A DNA stretch of 48,997 nucleotides from an uncultured Pseudomonadota bacterium (lineage in GTDB: Bacteria > Pseudomonadota > Gammaproteobacteria > Enterobacterales > Succinivibrionaceae): positions 1 to 48,997 of the forward strand of contig ONIT01000005.1 of assembly GCA_900317945.1 (NCBI GenBank), written 5' to 3'. Below, in pieces: positions 28,915 through 38,898 of this stretch. Below the pieces are notes generated by a model. It saw only the letters and a program-made list of their open reading frames with translations, searched no databases and was not told the origin of the DNA. Position 1 is the first letter of the stretch; each line of letters opens with the position of its first letter. The position numbers were made by a program, and so were the translations under genes.

Positions 28915-29739
28915 TCAGGCCTTTTTGGTAGCGTCCTTCATTGCCCTGGTGAAGGAGGCGAGCTCTGAGATGAGCTTCTGGTGATTCCCGAGGTTGGCCT
29001 CGATGATCTTCACCACGGCAGAGCCGCTGATCGCTCCGTCAGCGCCGTCCCTGATCGCGCCCTTTACCTGCTCAGGCTCGCTGATGCCGAAGCCGAGGAG
29101 GCAGGGAGCGGAGTTGTTCTCCCTCAGGATCTTCATGACGTGATCTACAGGGCGCTGCGCGGCCATTCCGGTCCCGGTTACGCCTGCCCTTGAGAGAAGG
29201 TAGGTGTAGCCGCGGCTGTACTTCGCGACTGCCTCAAGCACATAGTCAGAGGCGTTGGGCGGCGCGATGAAGATCTGATCAATGCCGTACTTCTCGGCGC
29301 ACTCCTTCCATGGATCATTGCCGAACTCGTACATTACGACAGGAACGTCAGCAACCAGGATGGAGTCGACGCCTGCCTCTGCAGCGGTCCTGTAGAACTT
29401 GTCGATGCCAGGGGCATAGACGAGGTTCACATACATGAGGAGCCCGATAGGGGTCTCAGGATATTTGTCGCGGATCCTCTTAATGGCCTCAAAGCACTTC
29501 GGAGGGGTTACGCCTGCCGTAAGGGCCCTGTGGTCAGAGACCTGGATGACCGGGCCGTCTGAGCCCGGATCGGAGAACGGGATGCCGAGCTCAAGCGCAT
29601 CAGCTCCGTTCTCAATCAGGGTGCTCATAATCTCAACAGAGGTCTCGATATCCGGATCGCCTACAACGACAAACGGAACAAAAGCCCCTTCATTCTTTTC
29701 CTTCAGCTTTCTGAAGAGATTCTCATAGCGTGCTGTCAT
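28915..29739 (-). CDS. trpA: Tryptophan synthase alpha chain
   Basis: TrpA cleaves indole-3-glycerol phosphate to indole, which passes to TrpB. The 274-residue protein carries FVPFVVVGDPD, the catalytic Glu and Asp in ALELGIPFSDPGSDGP, and the loop YTYLLSRAGVTGTG. Its start overlaps the trpB stop by one base, as in many trpBA pairs. Confidence 0.97.
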   Translation of the reverse strand: MTARYENLFRKLKEKNEGAFVPFVVVGDPDIETSVEIMSTLIENGADALELGIPFSDPGSDGPVIQVSDHRALTAGVTPPKCFEAIKRIRDKYPETPIGLLMYVNLVYAPGIDKFYRTAAEAGVDSILVADVPVVMYEFGNDPWKECAEKYGIDQIFIAPPNASDYVLEAVAKYSRGYTYLLSRAGVTGTGMAAQRPVDHVMKILRENNSAPCLLGFGISEPEQVKGAIRDGADGAISGSAVVKIIEANLGNHQKLISELASFTRAMKDATKKA

Positions 29740-30935
29740 CAGAACTGTCCTCTGTCTTTGATTATTTTGCCGACGGTGAAAATGTCCTTGTCTCCGCGTC
29801 CGGAGAGATTGACCAGGAAGGTCTGCTTCTTCTCAGGATCCTGCCTTGCGAGCTTGAGCGCATAGGCGAGCGCATGGGAGGACTCCAGGGCAGGAACAAT
29901 GCCTTCCTTCCTTGAGAGCTCCATGAAGGCGTTGAGCGCCTCATCATCGGTGACGCTCTCGTACTTGACCCTGCCGATGCTCTGCAGGTAGGCGTGCTCA
30001 GGCCCTACCGAAGGGAAGTCAAGTCCTGCGGATACGGAATGGGACTCGTTAATCTGGCCATACTCGTCCTGAAGATTCAGTGACTTCGCGCCGAAGAAGA
30101 TTCCTTCCTTGCCCTTCTCGAGGGTGGCGCCGTGGAACTTGGTGTCAAGCCCGTAGCCTGCCGGCTCGACGCCGTAGAGCTTAACGTCCTTCTCCTTGAG
30201 GAAGTCAGTGAAGATGCCGATGGAGTTGGAGCCGCCGCCGACACAGGCGAACACAGCGTCAGGAAGGCGTCCGTTCTCCTTCTCCATGAACTGCTTCTTG
30301 GCCTCTTCGCCGATAATCTTCTGGAACTCCTTGACGATGGTCGGGAAGGGATGCGGGCCTGCTGCGGTTCCCAGCATATAGTGGGTGTTCTCGAAGCTTC
30401 CGGCCCAGTCGCGGAGCGCCTCGTTGCAGGCCTCCTTCAGGGTGCCTACGCCGGTGGTTACAGGAACAACCTCTGCTCCCATCAGCCTCATTCTGAAGAC
30501 ATTGGGCTCCTGGCGCTTGACGTCAGTGATTCCCATGTAAATGCGGCACTTGAAGCCGAAGAGCGCGCAGACAATCGCCGTTGCTACGCCGTGCTGTCCG
30601 GCGCCGGTCTCAGCGATGATTCTGGTCTTGCCCATTCTTCTTGCAAGGAGAGCCTGGCCAAGAACCTGATTGGTCTTGTGCGCGCCGCCGTGGAGCAGAT
30701 CCTCTCTCTTGAGGTAGATCCTGGTGTTGGTTCCCTTGGTGATGTTCCTGCAGAGGGTAATCGGAGTAGGGCGGCCTGCGTAGTTGTGCATCAGGTCGTT
30801 GAGCTCGGCCCTGAACGCGGGATCGTCCTTTGCCTCTACGAAAGCCTTCTCAAGCTGGAGCAGGGCGGGGATGAGGATTTCTCCCACATACATTCCACCG
30901 TACTGTCCGAAGAATGGATTCAACAGTGTTTTCAT
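29739..30935 (-). CDS. trpB: Tryptophan synthase beta chain
   Basis: TrpB condenses indole with serine using PLP. The 398-residue product has the PLP lysine in [13 protein letters not shown], the catalytic ETGAGQHG and the phosphate loop GGGSNSIG, all typical of TrpB1. A 54-base gap separates it from trpCF, longer than other joins in this operon, and holds a small hairpin (TATCAG/CTGATA, 30958-30974) and a TATAAT-like stretch. Confidence 0.97.
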   Translation of the reverse strand: MKTLLNPFFGQYGGMYVGEILIPALLQLEKAFVEAKDDPAFRAELNDLMHNYAGRPTPITLCRNITKGTNTRIYLKREDLLHGGAHKTNQVLGQALLARRMGKTRIIAETGAGQHGVATAIVCALFGFKCRIYMGITDVKRQEPNVFRMRLMGAEVVPVTTGVGTLKEACNEALRDWAGSFENTHYMLGTAAGPHPFPTIVKEFQKIIGEEAKKQFMEKENGRLPDAVFACVGGGSNSIGIFTDFLKEKDVKLYGVEPAGYGLDTKFHGATLEKGKEGIFFGAKSLNLQDEYGQINESHSVSAGLDFPSVGPEHAYLQSIGRVKYESVTDDEALNAFMELSRKEGIVPALESSHALAYALKLARQDPEKKQTFLVNLSGRGDKDIFTVGKIIKDRGQF

Positions 30936-30989
30936 ACTTAACTATACTTCCTTGTCTTATCAGTCTGGCTGATATTATATTTTCAAATC

Positions 30990-32417
30990 CTAATAAACTC
31001 TGAGCTTCGCGAAAACTTTTCTCAGCGCGTCCTCTGACTTGATTCCAGGCCTTTCCTCGACCCTGGAGTTGAAATCAAGCCCGAAGGCGCCGGCCTTTGC
31101 CGCCTCGGCGCAGTTCTCCGGTCCGATCCCTCCAGCAATGAAGCACCTGGAGAGGTCGTGCCCCCTCAGGATCTCCGTACCGAAGAACTCGCCGGTTCCG
31201 CCGAAGCCGCTGGCATTTTTCGTGTCAAGGACAATCCTGTCAGCAGAGCCGTATCTGCCCACCTGCTTCTCAGGGAACGAGCCGGCCACGGGCACAGCCT
31301 TCCAGATCTCGGTATTCTCCGGAACGCTCTTCCGGAGCTCCGCGATATAGTCAGGCGTCTCGCTGCCGTGCAGCTGCACAGCGGAGAAGCCGTGCTTCCT
31401 CACCGTATCTGAAACAGCATCAAGCGGGGCATTGACCGTTACCGCGCAGTATTTGAGGTTCTGCCCGCTCTCCCTAGTGCCGGCCATTATGCCGTCAATA
31501 TCCGAATCCTTCACAAACCTCGGCGACTTTTCCGCGAGGATTATTCCGCCGTAGACAGCCCCGCACTCCGCGGCAAGCGCGGCATCCTTAGCCCTGGTGA
31601 GCCCGCAGACCTTGTTGCTCCCGAAAACGAGCTTCCTTTCCTCAAGGTCAATGTCGCCTGACGCGGTAAGGCTTGAGCCTACGAGGAACGCGTCGGCAAA
31701 CTCGGCCATTTCCCTTGCCTCATGGTGCTCGGTGAGTCCTGACTCGGCGACCGCCACGCGGTCCTTCGGGATTAGGGGCCCCCAGTTCCTGGTATTGTCG
31801 AGGCTGACCTTAAGTGTCCTGAGGTTGCGGTTGTTGATGCCGATGATGTCAGCGCCGAGCTCAACCGCGAGCCTGGTCTCATCCTCGGTGCTGGCCTCAG
31901 TAAGGACATAGAGCCCCAGGGACTCCGCAGTCTTCCTGAAGGCAAGGTACGCGTCAGGAGTCAGGATCGAGAGCATCAGAAGGACTGCCGAGGCGCCGTA
32001 TTTCCTCGCGAGGAAAATCTGGTACTCGTCAACGACGAAGTCCTTGTAGAGAACCGGGAGGCTCACTGCGTCAGCGACCTCGCGCACATACTCGGGCTTT
32101 CCCTGGAAAAAGGCCTCGTTGGCCAGCACCGATATGGCGGAGGCGAACCTGGTGTAGGTCCGGGCAATCCCCGCGGGATCAAAGCAGGATCTGATCATGC
32201 CCTTGGAGGGAGATGCCTTCTTGCACTCCATGATGAAGCGCATGCCGCGCCCCTCAGAGCGCAGCGCCTCGCGGAAGTTCCGGCTGTTGCGCCGGAGGCT
32301 TCCCTCGAAGGTGCCGAGCGGCTCTGTTCCCTTGCGCTTTTCCACCCAGTCAAGGCGCTCGCTCACAATCTTGTCGAGAACGGTGTCCTTGATGGACGGG
32401 ACATTGATTATCTGCAT
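30990..32417 (-). CDS. trpCF: Fused indole-3-glycerol-phosphate synthase / phosphoribosylanthranilate isomerase
   Basis: A bifunctional 475-residue enzyme, like the one in E. coli. The N-terminal IGPS half (about residues 1-260) has MECKKASPSKGMIR, VLYKDFVVDEYQ and INNRNLRTLKV; the C-terminal PRAI half (about 262-475) has KVCGLTRAKDAALA and FIAGGIGPENC. It catalyses two consecutive steps between anthranilate-phosphoribosyl and indoleglycerol phosphate. It starts one base after the trpD stop. Confidence 0.97.
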   Translation of the reverse strand: MQIINVPSIKDTVLDKIVSERLDWVEKRKGTEPLGTFEGSLRRNSRNFREALRSEGRGMRFIMECKKASPSKGMIRSCFDPAGIARTYTRFASAISVLANEAFFQGKPEYVREVADAVSLPVLYKDFVVDEYQIFLARKYGASAVLLMLSILTPDAYLAFRKTAESLGLYVLTEASTEDETRLAVELGADIIGINNRNLRTLKVSLDNTRNWGPLIPKDRVAVAESGLTEHHEAREMAEFADAFLVGSSLTASGDIDLEERKLVFGSNKVCGLTRAKDAALAAECGAVYGGIILAEKSPRFVKDSDIDGIMAGTRESGQNLKYCAVTVNAPLDAVSDTVRKHGFSAVQLHGSETPDYIAELRKSVPENTEIWKAVPVAGSFPEKQVGRYGSADRIVLDTKNASGFGGTGEFFGTEILRGHDLSRCFIAGGIGPENCAEAAKAGAFGLDFNSRVEERPGIKSEDALRKVFAKLRVY

Positions 32418-32418
32418 C

Positions 32419-33438
32419 TTACCTGCCGTTGCTCATCTCAGCGAAGCGGTGCAGGCGGTCAATCGCCTTTCCGCCCTTCAGGGTTTCGATGGCCATCGAG
32501 GCGCCTTCCTTCAGGGATCCTGCCTTTCCTGCAAGGAGGAGCAGGGCGGCGGTGTTGGCCGCGATTGCGGCGTTCTGTCCGTCAGTTCCCTTTCCGGAGA
32601 GGATGCGCTCGGTAATGGCACGGTTCTCCTCAGGCTCGCCTCCCTCAATCTCCTTCTGGTCGTACCTCTTCAGGCCGAAATCCTCCGGCGTGATGCGGTA
32701 CTCGGTAATGGAGCGGTCTTCGTGGAGCTCCGCGACATAGGTAGTATCGGAGATCGAGACCTCGTCAAGCCCGGAGCCGTTGATTACGAGGGCCTTCCTG
32801 ATGCCGATCTTCATGAGAGTCCTGGCGAGCACAGCGCAGAGCTTCGGATCATAGACTCCGAGAAGGATGAAGTCCTCATGCGCGGGGTTGATGAGCGGTC
32901 CCAGGATATTGAAGATGGTCCTGGTACCCATAGCCTTCCTTACCGGCCCGACGTACTTCATGGCGCTGTGGTAGAGCTGGGCGAAGAAGAAGGTAACATG
33001 GAGCTCATCGAGGCACTTCCTCGCGGTTTCCGGCGACATCCTGAGGTTGACGCCGCAGGACTCCAGGAGATCGGCAGCGCCGGTCTTTGAGGATACCGAC
33101 CTGTTGCCGTGCTTCGCGACAGGAACGCCGAGCTCAGCCGCGACAAATGCCGAGGTGGTCGAGATGTTGATGGAGTGTGCGCCGTCGCCGCCGGTTCCGA
33201 CAATCTCGCCGAAGCTGTAGTCAGGCCTCGGGAAGGCAAGCGCCTTGTCCAGCAGGGTAAGCGCAGCGCCTGAGATCTCGTCTGGAGTCTCGCCGTTCAT
33301 CTTCATCGCGGTCAGGACCGAGGCAATAAGGCACGGATCAAGCGATCCGGAAAGTATTTCATTGAACAGGGCGCGGCTCTCGTCAAATGAAAGATTCTCA
33401 CCCCTGTACAGTTTTTCTGCGAGCTGATGCATAATCAC
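32419..33438 (-). CDS. trpD: Anthranilate phosphoribosyltransferase
   Basis: TrpD joins anthranilate with PRPP. The 339-residue product has the PRPP motif [32 protein letters not shown] and [10 protein letters not shown]. It is a separate gene, not fused to trpG as in E. coli. The start is either GTG 33438, overlapping the trpG stop by four bases (GTGA), or ATG 33432. Confidence 0.95.
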   Translation of the reverse strand: MIMHQLAEKLYRGENLSFDESRALFNEILSGSLDPCLIASVLTAMKMNGETPDEISGAALTLLDKALAFPRPDYSFGEIVGTGGDGAHSINISTTSAFVAAELGVPVAKHGNRSVSSKTGAADLLESCGVNLRMSPETARKCLDELHVTFFFAQLYHSAMKYVGPVRKAMGTRTIFNILGPLINPAHEDFILLGVYDPKLCAVLARTLMKIGIRKALVINGSGLDEVSISDTTYVAELHEDRSITEYRITPEDFGLKRYDQKEIEGGEPEENRAITERILSGKGTDGQNAAIAANTAALLLLAGKAGSLKEGASMAIETLKGGKAIDRLHRFAEMSNGR

Positions 33439-34025
33439 TTGTTCCCAGTTAAAAATTCAATAGTCTTGGTCAGAAGCTCGGCGCCGTCCTTGGTCATGAT
33501 TGACTCCGGATGGAACTGGAAGCCGACAACGCGGTCCTTCCTGTGCAGCACTGACATTACCATTCCCTGATAGTCTGCCATGACCTCAAGGCAGGGCGGC
33601 ACATAGGTCGCGACCAGGGAGTGGTACCTTGCGACTGGCATGGGGCTCTGCAGGCCCTCAAACATGTCCCTGCCGCAGTGGCTGATTCTCGAGACCTTGC
33701 CGTGGACTATCTCGCCCGCGGGTCCGACGGTCCCGCCGTAGTACTCGCAGATTGCCTGATGCCCGAGGCAGACGCCGATGATCGGGAACCTGCCGTGAGC
33801 CAGATCAATGAGCCTCGGCATGCAGCCGGCCTCAGAGGGGAGCCCAGGTCCCGGGGAGAGCACCAGAAGGGGCGTGCCGCCATCCTTTTCCATCCTCGCG
33901 ATGATGTCCTCTGCGGGAATGTCATTGCGGTAAATCTCAACCTCGTGCCCGAGCGAGCGGAGCAGGTCTACCAGGTTGTAGGTAAACGAGTCGAAATTGT
34001 CGAGCAGAAATACCTTGTCAGACAT
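33435..34025 (-). CDS. trpG: Anthranilate synthase glutamine amidotransferase subunit
   Basis: TrpG supplies ammonia from glutamine to TrpE. The 196-residue class I amidotransferase has [12 protein letters not shown], the nucleophile Cys in GVCLGHQAI and the His-Glu pair in QFHPESI. ATG 34025 (MSDKVFLL) follows GGGGGAG and overlaps trpE by eight bases. The protein ends without the TrpD domain that is fused to it in E. coli. Confidence 0.96.
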   Translation of the reverse strand: MSDKVFLLDNFDSFTYNLVDLLRSLGHEVEIYRNDIPAEDIIARMEKDGGTPLLVLSPGPGLPSEAGCMPRLIDLAHGRFPIIGVCLGHQAICEYYGGTVGPAGEIVHGKVSRISHCGRDMFEGLQSPMPVARYHSLVATYVPPCLEVMADYQGMVMSVLHRKDRVVGFQFHPESIMTKDGAELLTKTIEFLTGNK

Positions 34026-35595
34026 GTTTAATCTCCCCCGGTTCAAAGCCGTTTGCCTCTGCTATCGCCTTAATTACCGCGGCAGCCTTGTTCCTGGTCT
34101 CGTTAGCCTCATTCTGCGGCACGGAGTCAAAGACGATTCCGGCGCCGGTCTGGATGTAGGCGATTCCGTCCTTCACAAACGCGGAGCGGATGACGATGCA
34201 GGTGTCCATGTCGCCCTTTCCGGTAATGTATCCGATTGCTCCGCCGTAGCTTCCGCGCCTCTCGCCCTCAGCCTCCCTGATGAGCTCAGTTGCCCTGATC
34301 TTGGGCGATCCGGTCAGCGTGCCCATGTTCATGCAGGCCTGGTAGGCGTTGAGCGCGTCAAGATCCTCCCTGAGCTCTCCGACTACATGCGACACAAGGT
34401 GCATGACCTGGCTGTAGCGGTCAACCTTGAGAAGGTCGGTGAGGTGCCTGGTTCCCGGCCTGCTGATTCTCGCAATGTCGTTTCTCGCGAGATCCACCAG
34501 CATCAGGTGCTCGGTCGTCTCCTTGATGTCCATGCGCATGTCGAGCTCAATCTTGCCGTCAAGGTCAAGATTGATCTTGCCGTCTGCGCCGAAGCCTCTT
34601 CTCATGGTTCCGGCGATCGGGTACATCTCGACCTGGCGGGTGGCGTTCGTGTACTTGACCGAGCTCTCGGGCGATGCGCCGAAAATGACGAAGTCGCGGT
34701 CGTTCTGGAAGAACATGTAGGGGCTTGGGTTGGTTTCCTTCAGAGTCCTGTAGGCCTTGTAGCAGTCAGGGCAGGTCAGGCTGAAGATTCTCGAGGGAAC
34801 AACCTGGAAGATGTCGCCCCTCCGGATATTGCCCTTGAGCTTCTCGACAATGCGGCAGAACTCGCCGTCAGAGAGGTTTACGCGGAGCTCAGGCACGAAC
34901 TTCCCATCGTCCGGATCCGCGGCGCGGTCCTCTCCGCTCCTGCAGGCAGCGTCAATCTCTGCGATCCTCTTCTCTATTCTTGCCTTTTCCGCATCCTCGT
35001 TCTCGCCGCTGAACAGGAAACCCCTGATCTCGGCAGTCCTGCTGATGTGGTCAACATGAACGGTAGTCTCAGGCAGGTAGAAGCAGTAGTCAGGGCAGGT
35101 GTTGCTGCTGTTCCTGATCTCCGGCAGCTTTTCAAAGGAGGCGATGAGGTCATAGCTGAAACATCCGCCCAGAATGAGGTCATCATGGTCATTGCAGCTG
35201 ATTTTGCCTACCGCAGTCCTAAGGCAGTCAAACACCGACACCGCCTTGAGCCTGGAGTCCTCGTCAAGCCCTGACGGGATGGCCGGATAGCTGATGGTGA
35301 GGACATTGCCTGAAAGGGAGCAGGCGGCCTCTTTCGGGGAATTTGCGGCAATTGCCTTTACTGCGTTGAGGCCGTTTCCTGTGAGGGCCTCTGCAGTAAC
35401 TGTACGTCCGCTGCAGCTGAATCTTACCGCTGAGTTCACCAGCAGCTCGCTCTTGGTTCCGGCCTTGCTGTTTATCTCAGCCGACTCCAGAAGCATGGTA
35501 TTGTCGTGAGCTTTTGTGAGACTGTGAAACAGGGTGAGTGGATCGGCCCTGTACACCGTATCCTTCCTGAGCTCTTCGCTTTTCCTGTCTGTCAT
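34018..35595 (-). CDS. trpE: Anthranilate synthase component I TrpE
   Basis: TrpE makes anthranilate from chorismate, the first step of Trp synthesis. The 525-residue product holds the allosteric Trp-site motif LLES near residue 34 and the chorismate-binding C-terminal half ([17 protein letters not shown]-like [41 protein letters not shown]). I chose ATG 35595, with AGAGGAAA upstream and the match to the family start. Feedback inhibition by Trp is likely from the LLES element. Confidence 0.96.
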   Translation of the reverse strand: MTDRKSEELRKDTVYRADPLTLFHSLTKAHDNTMLLESAEINSKAGTKSELLVNSAVRFSCSGRTVTAEALTGNGLNAVKAIAANSPKEAACSLSGNVLTISYPAIPSGLDEDSRLKAVSVFDCLRTAVGKISCNDHDDLILGGCFSYDLIASFEKLPEIRNSSNTCPDYCFYLPETTVHVDHISRTAEIRGFLFSGENEDAEKARIEKRIAEIDAACRSGEDRAADPDDGKFVPELRVNLSDGEFCRIVEKLKGNIRRGDIFQVVPSRIFSLTCPDCYKAYRTLKETNPSPYMFFQNDRDFVIFGASPESSVKYTNATRQVEMYPIAGTMRRGFGADGKINLDLDGKIELDMRMDIKETTEHLMLVDLARNDIARISRPGTRHLTDLLKVDRYSQVMHLVSHVVGELREDLDALNAYQACMNMGTLTGSPKIRATELIREAEGERRGSYGGAIGYITGKGDMDTCIVIRSAFVKDGIAYIQTGAGIVFDSVPQNEANETRNKAAAVIKAIAEANGFEPGEIKHV

Positions 35596-35658
35596 TTCCG
35601 TTTCCTCTTTTGCTGCCGGCCGCTTTCTGTACTCCTGCGGAGCTTCCGCGGTCTGAGC

Positions 35659-35690
35659 AAAAAAAAGGAAGCCCGCTTTCGCGGGCTCCC
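35659..35690 (-). terminator. trp attenuator terminator
   Basis: On the minus strand GGGAGCCCGC (35690-35681), loop GAAA, GCGGGCTTCC (35676-35667) then eight T. It lies between trpL and trpE. An upstream GCGGG (35744-35740) can pair with CCCGC of the first arm as an antiterminator, and AGCTG (35738-35734) with CAGCT (35774-35770) inside trpL, giving the classic 1:2, 2:3 and 3:4 alternatives. Confidence 0.9.
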
Positions 35691-35746
35691 TTCGATCGTT
35701 AAATGTTGCATGACACATGGACACAGCGAATCGCAGCTACCCGCAA

Positions 35747-35794
35747 TCAAAACAGAGTACGCCACCACCAGCTGATAACAAATCCAGATGCCAT
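35747..35794 (-). CDS. trpL: trp operon leader peptide TrpL
   Basis: A 15-residue reading frame, MASGFVISWWWRTLF, with three consecutive Trp codons and AGGAG upstream of the ATG. It lies about 57 bases before the attenuator stem. When charged tRNA-Trp is scarce, the ribosome should stall at the Trp codons and allow antitermination. Confidence 0.92.
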   Translation of the reverse strand: MASGFVISWWWRTLF

Positions 35795-35819
35795 TTCAAA
35801 TCTCCTAAAATCTGTCCCG

Positions 35820-35849
35820 ATTATATTATCGATTTCATCAAATGTGCAA
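35820..35849 (-). promoter_or_regulatory. trp operon promoter
   Basis: On the minus strand TTGCAC (35849-35844) and TATAAT (35825-35820) are 18 bases apart, 25 bases before the trpL ATG. A near-palindrome CGATAATATAATCG overlaps the -10 element and could be an operator, but it does not look like the E. coli TrpR site. Confidence 0.75.
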
Positions 35850-36001
35850 ACGCTTTTTTCAGATTTTTGAAACGGATTGCGCCATGCGCCGCAAATTCAT
35901 GAGCATCCGCAGCCGCATCCTGAGCGCTGCAACTGCAGCCCGGTGAGCAGTGTGAGATAATCATCCCCGCTTTATTCAGTAGGCGCGGGGCATAGATTCG
36001 A

Positions 36002-37909
36002 ATGGACATGATAGACAGGGCAGCTGGCAGCAAATACGGCCCGCTGCTTGCCGCCGCATCTGCGGCCATCATAATCTTCATCTTTGAGCCGTTCTCGCGC
36101 GGCGGGGCCCCCGGTTTCGACGCGTCAGTCTTCGCGGCCTTAGGCCACATGATCTCGGAAGGATATGTCCTCTACCGTGACATGATTGACATCAAGGGCC
36201 CTGGCATATTCCTCGCGGACGCGGCCTTCATCTCGCTCGGCGGCTTCAGGGGCATTGCCATTGCGGAGGCTGCGGCCTTTTTCGCAGGGACACTTTCACT
36301 CATTTATGCGGCAAGGAGGCTCTCCTTGTCAGGAGCCGCAGCAGCCTCTGCGCTCTTCCTTGTGCTGCCGTTCTATCTTGCCAGGTATTTCTACGGGAAT
36401 ATGACCGAGGACTGGGCCTTTTCCCTCGCGCTCTGCTCAGTTTATCCGGCTGTCAGGATGCTGGGGAACGCGCAGCAGGCGCCAGCTGCCTCAGGCGCCT
36501 CTGCGGCTGTCTCGCGGCAGGGCATTTCCGGGCAGCGCGCACCGTTTGCCTGCGCGGCGCTCTTTGCCGCACTGATGTTCGCCGCCGCTTCAATGCGGCT
36601 CAACAACGGGGCATTCTTCGGGGCGGAGTTCCTCGCAGTGATGCTCAGTCTCATTTCTTCCGGGAGATTCAGGAGGGCAGCCGCTCTTGCCGCAATATGC
36701 GGGGTTACATTCCTTGCCCTTGCCGGCTGCTGCGCCTTCTATTTTTATCATGAAGGCGTGCTCAATGAGCTTCTTTACTACTCGTTCGGCATATTTTTCG
36801 GAGGAGGCTACGGAAGCGGCGGCTCGGGGCTCAGCCCCTCGGTCGGCATTGTAGGATTCTTCCGCACCGGCTTCTGGATCCCTTTCCTTCTGACTCTCAC
36901 CATGGTTCCGGCAAAGATCAGGAAATGGAGAGAGACTGACGATGCAGGCAGGTTCTGCCTGCTTCTTGTGCTCTTCTCGCTCCTTCCCTTTGCGGCCAAC
37001 TCCGTATCCGGCCATATCTACGATCATTACGACGAGCTTTATTTCCCTGGAACGGTATTTGCTATGGCATACCTCCTCTCATACCGGCATGAAAACAGCG
37101 GCAGTGAAGCAGGTTCCCTTCCTGCGGCAGCGCTTGCCTCATTCTCCGCCTTCGTGCTTATGGCTCTCGCTCTTCCCTGGAACCATCATGAATGGAGCAT
37201 GGCACAGGTGTTCGCCTGGTGGGCCCTGCCTGCAGCCGCAGCGGTCGTCGCCTGGAGGCTCTGCGGCAGACTCGGTGCCGGAAAGAAGAAGACAATGGCC
37301 GCGTCCCTGTCTGCAGCCATAGGCGCAGCACTCTATGCCGGAGCGCTTCTAATCCCAGATCTGCAGACCGTTCATCAGCGTACTATGCTGACCATAGGCG
37401 CGGCTCTCACCGGAGCCGGAGCAGGAGCGTTCCTTCTCAGGGAACACAGCTCTTCGGGGGAACAGGGCGGAAGAGTGCGGGCGGTATTCACAGCCGTCTC
37501 CCTCCTCTCTGCCATCTTCCTTATCGGATATTTCGTCATGGAGGGACGCTTTGACTACATGCCTGCGCGCTTTTCCGCAAGGGCGGCGCAGCATATCTCG
37601 GTTATAGGAAAAGAGGCGAGGCCCGGAGACCGGCTCTGGGCGGAGAGCGTCATGCCGCAGTACTACGTCTGGACAGGGCTCCTTCCCGCATCAAAATACC
37701 TCTTTTTCGACAACGTGAGCCCAGGGTATGACGTGAAGCTCGCGGTCCTTGACGAGCTGAGGAAAAATCCGCCAAAATTCATTGTCGTCAAGAAGAGCTT
37801 TGAGAAAAGGCTTAAAGAAGGCACACTCCCCCAAAGCGAGAAGACGCTTCTCAGCTGGATAATGCAGAATTACGAGAAGAGGATGGACGGCCTTTACATC
37901 AGGCAGTAA
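36002..37909 (+). CDS. GT-C-fold polytopic membrane protein, probable glycosyltransferase
   Basis: A 635-residue protein with about ten to twelve membrane helices and a short C-terminal soluble domain. The first loop has GFDASVFAALGHMISEGYVL followed by YRDMIDIKGPG, the Asp-bearing first-loop pattern common to GT-C enzymes that use polyprenyl-linked sugars (PMT/ArnT type). The exact family and sugar are not visible, and GT-C membership is an inference from the layout. It is divergent from the trp operon and 11 bases upstream of nfo. Confidence 0.6.
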   Translation: MDMIDRAAGSKYGPLLAAASAAIIIFIFEPFSRGGAPGFDASVFAALGHMISEGYVLYRDMIDIKGPGIFLADAAFISLGGFRGIAIAEAAAFFAGTLSLIYAARRLSLSGAAAASALFLVLPFYLARYFYGNMTEDWAFSLALCSVYPAVRMLGNAQQAPAASGASAAVSRQGISGQRAPFACAALFAALMFAAASMRLNNGAFFGAEFLAVMLSLISSGRFRRAAALAAICGVTFLALAGCCAFYFYHEGVLNELLYYSFGIFFGGGYGSGGSGLSPSVGIVGFFRTGFWIPFLLTLTMVPAKIRKWRETDDAGRFCLLLVLFSLLPFAANSVSGHIYDHYDELYFPGTVFAMAYLLSYRHENSGSEAGSLPAAALASFSAFVLMALALPWNHHEWSMAQVFAWWALPAAAAVVAWRLCGRLGAGKKKTMAASLSAAIGAALYAGALLIPDLQTVHQRTMLTIGAALTGAGAGAFLLREHSSSGEQGGRVRAVFTAVSLLSAIFLIGYFVMEGRFDYMPARFSARAAQHISVIGKEARPGDRLWAESVMPQYYVWTGLLPASKYLFFDNVSPGYDVKLAVLDELRKNPPKFIVVKKSFEKRLKEGTLPQSEKTLLSWIMQNYEKRMDGLYIRQ

Positions 37910-37920
37910 GAGGAGGCATC

Positions 37921-38766
37921 ATGGGCAGTCTTAACATCGGGGCGCATCTTTCAATTTCCGGAGGCCTCAAAGGTCTCCTCAGGGAGGCTGAGGAGACCGG
38001 CTCGTCATGCTTCCAGTTCTTCATGAGAAATCCCCGCGGCGGCAAGGCCAAGGACTATCCGGAGAGCGATATTGAGCATTTCCGGAAGACCGCGGAGGAG
38101 AGGAAGCTTGGCCCATTCCTTGTCCATGCCCCTTATACCATGAACCCTGCGGCAAAAAAGCCGGAGCTCCGGTAATACGCGCTCGAGACGATGGCCGATG
38201 ACATAAAGAGGGCCACAGCGCTCGGCAACGCCATGTACAACTTCCATCCGGGCTCCCATGTCGGGCAGGGCATTGAGAAGGGAATTGAGCTGATTTCCGA
38301 TCTCCTGAACAGGCTCCTCACCGAGGACACATCCATTCCCGTGCTCCTCGAGACCATGGCAGGCAAAGGCTCTGAGGTCGGAAGCCATTTTGAGGAGCTC
38401 CGGGAAATAATTGACCGCACGGAGCTTGGGGACAAGCTCGGAGTATGCCTTGACACCTGCCATATCTTCGACGGAGGCTATGACATCAAAGACGACCTCG
38501 ATGGTGTCCTCGCCGAGTTCGACCGGACAGTAGGCCTTTCGAGGCTCAGGGCCATCCACCTCAACGACAGCGTCTTCGGCCTCTCCTCGCACAAGGACCG
38601 CCACGCGAAAATCAGCGAGGGCGGCCTTGGCGCCGAGGCCATCTCCCGCATCATCAACCACCCGCTCCTCCGCAGACTTCCGTTCTATCTCGAGACGCCC
38701 AACGACCTCAGAGGCTACGCGAAGGAAATAAGCCTCCTCCGCTCGCTCTGTGCAGAGGAGCAGTAA
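37921..38766 (+). pseudogene. nfo: Endonuclease IV Nfo, interrupted by an in-frame TAA
   Basis: Two pieces in one frame together make a full-length AP endonuclease of about 280 residues. Piece one (37921-38175, 84 residues) has MGSLNIGAHLSISGGL and FLVHAPY, then TAA at 38173-38175. Piece two continues [14 protein letters not shown] and includes [34 protein letters not shown] and HLNDS, holding most Zn ligands. Piece two could restart at ATG 38191 but would lack the N-terminal strands and the first Zn ligand. A single-base change (GAA or CAA to TAA) explains it. AGGAGG precedes the ATG, so the start signals are intact. Confidence 0.9.
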
Positions 38767-38898
38767 GAGACGCTTTTCAGGCAGCAGGCCCATTATCTTA
38801 AATATGACGGCCTGCTTTACTGTATAATATACGCCGTTGTTCTTATGGATAGTGCCTGTTGCCTCCTCAAAGAGACAGTAAGCCTGTCGAGGTGTAAT

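Noticed and set aside
33997..35274. Long open reading frame on the plus strand, antisense to trpE
   Set aside because: It is a by-product of GC-rich codon usage: it mirrors trpE, has no recognisable family and no ribosome binding site. The same applies to other long antisense frames, for example at 1969-2661 (+), 7287-8408 (-), 20495-21580 (-) and 30132-30941 (+).
35795..35850. E. coli-type TrpR operator
   Set aside because: I looked for the GTACTAGTT-type palindrome near the trp promoter and saw only a near-palindrome around the -10 element.
38173..38175. The TAA in nfo as a recoded codon
   Set aside because: TAA is used as the normal stop elsewhere in the window (rplU, hflX), and TAA is not a known selenocysteine or pyrrolysine codon. 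A nonsense mutation or an assembly error is simpler.
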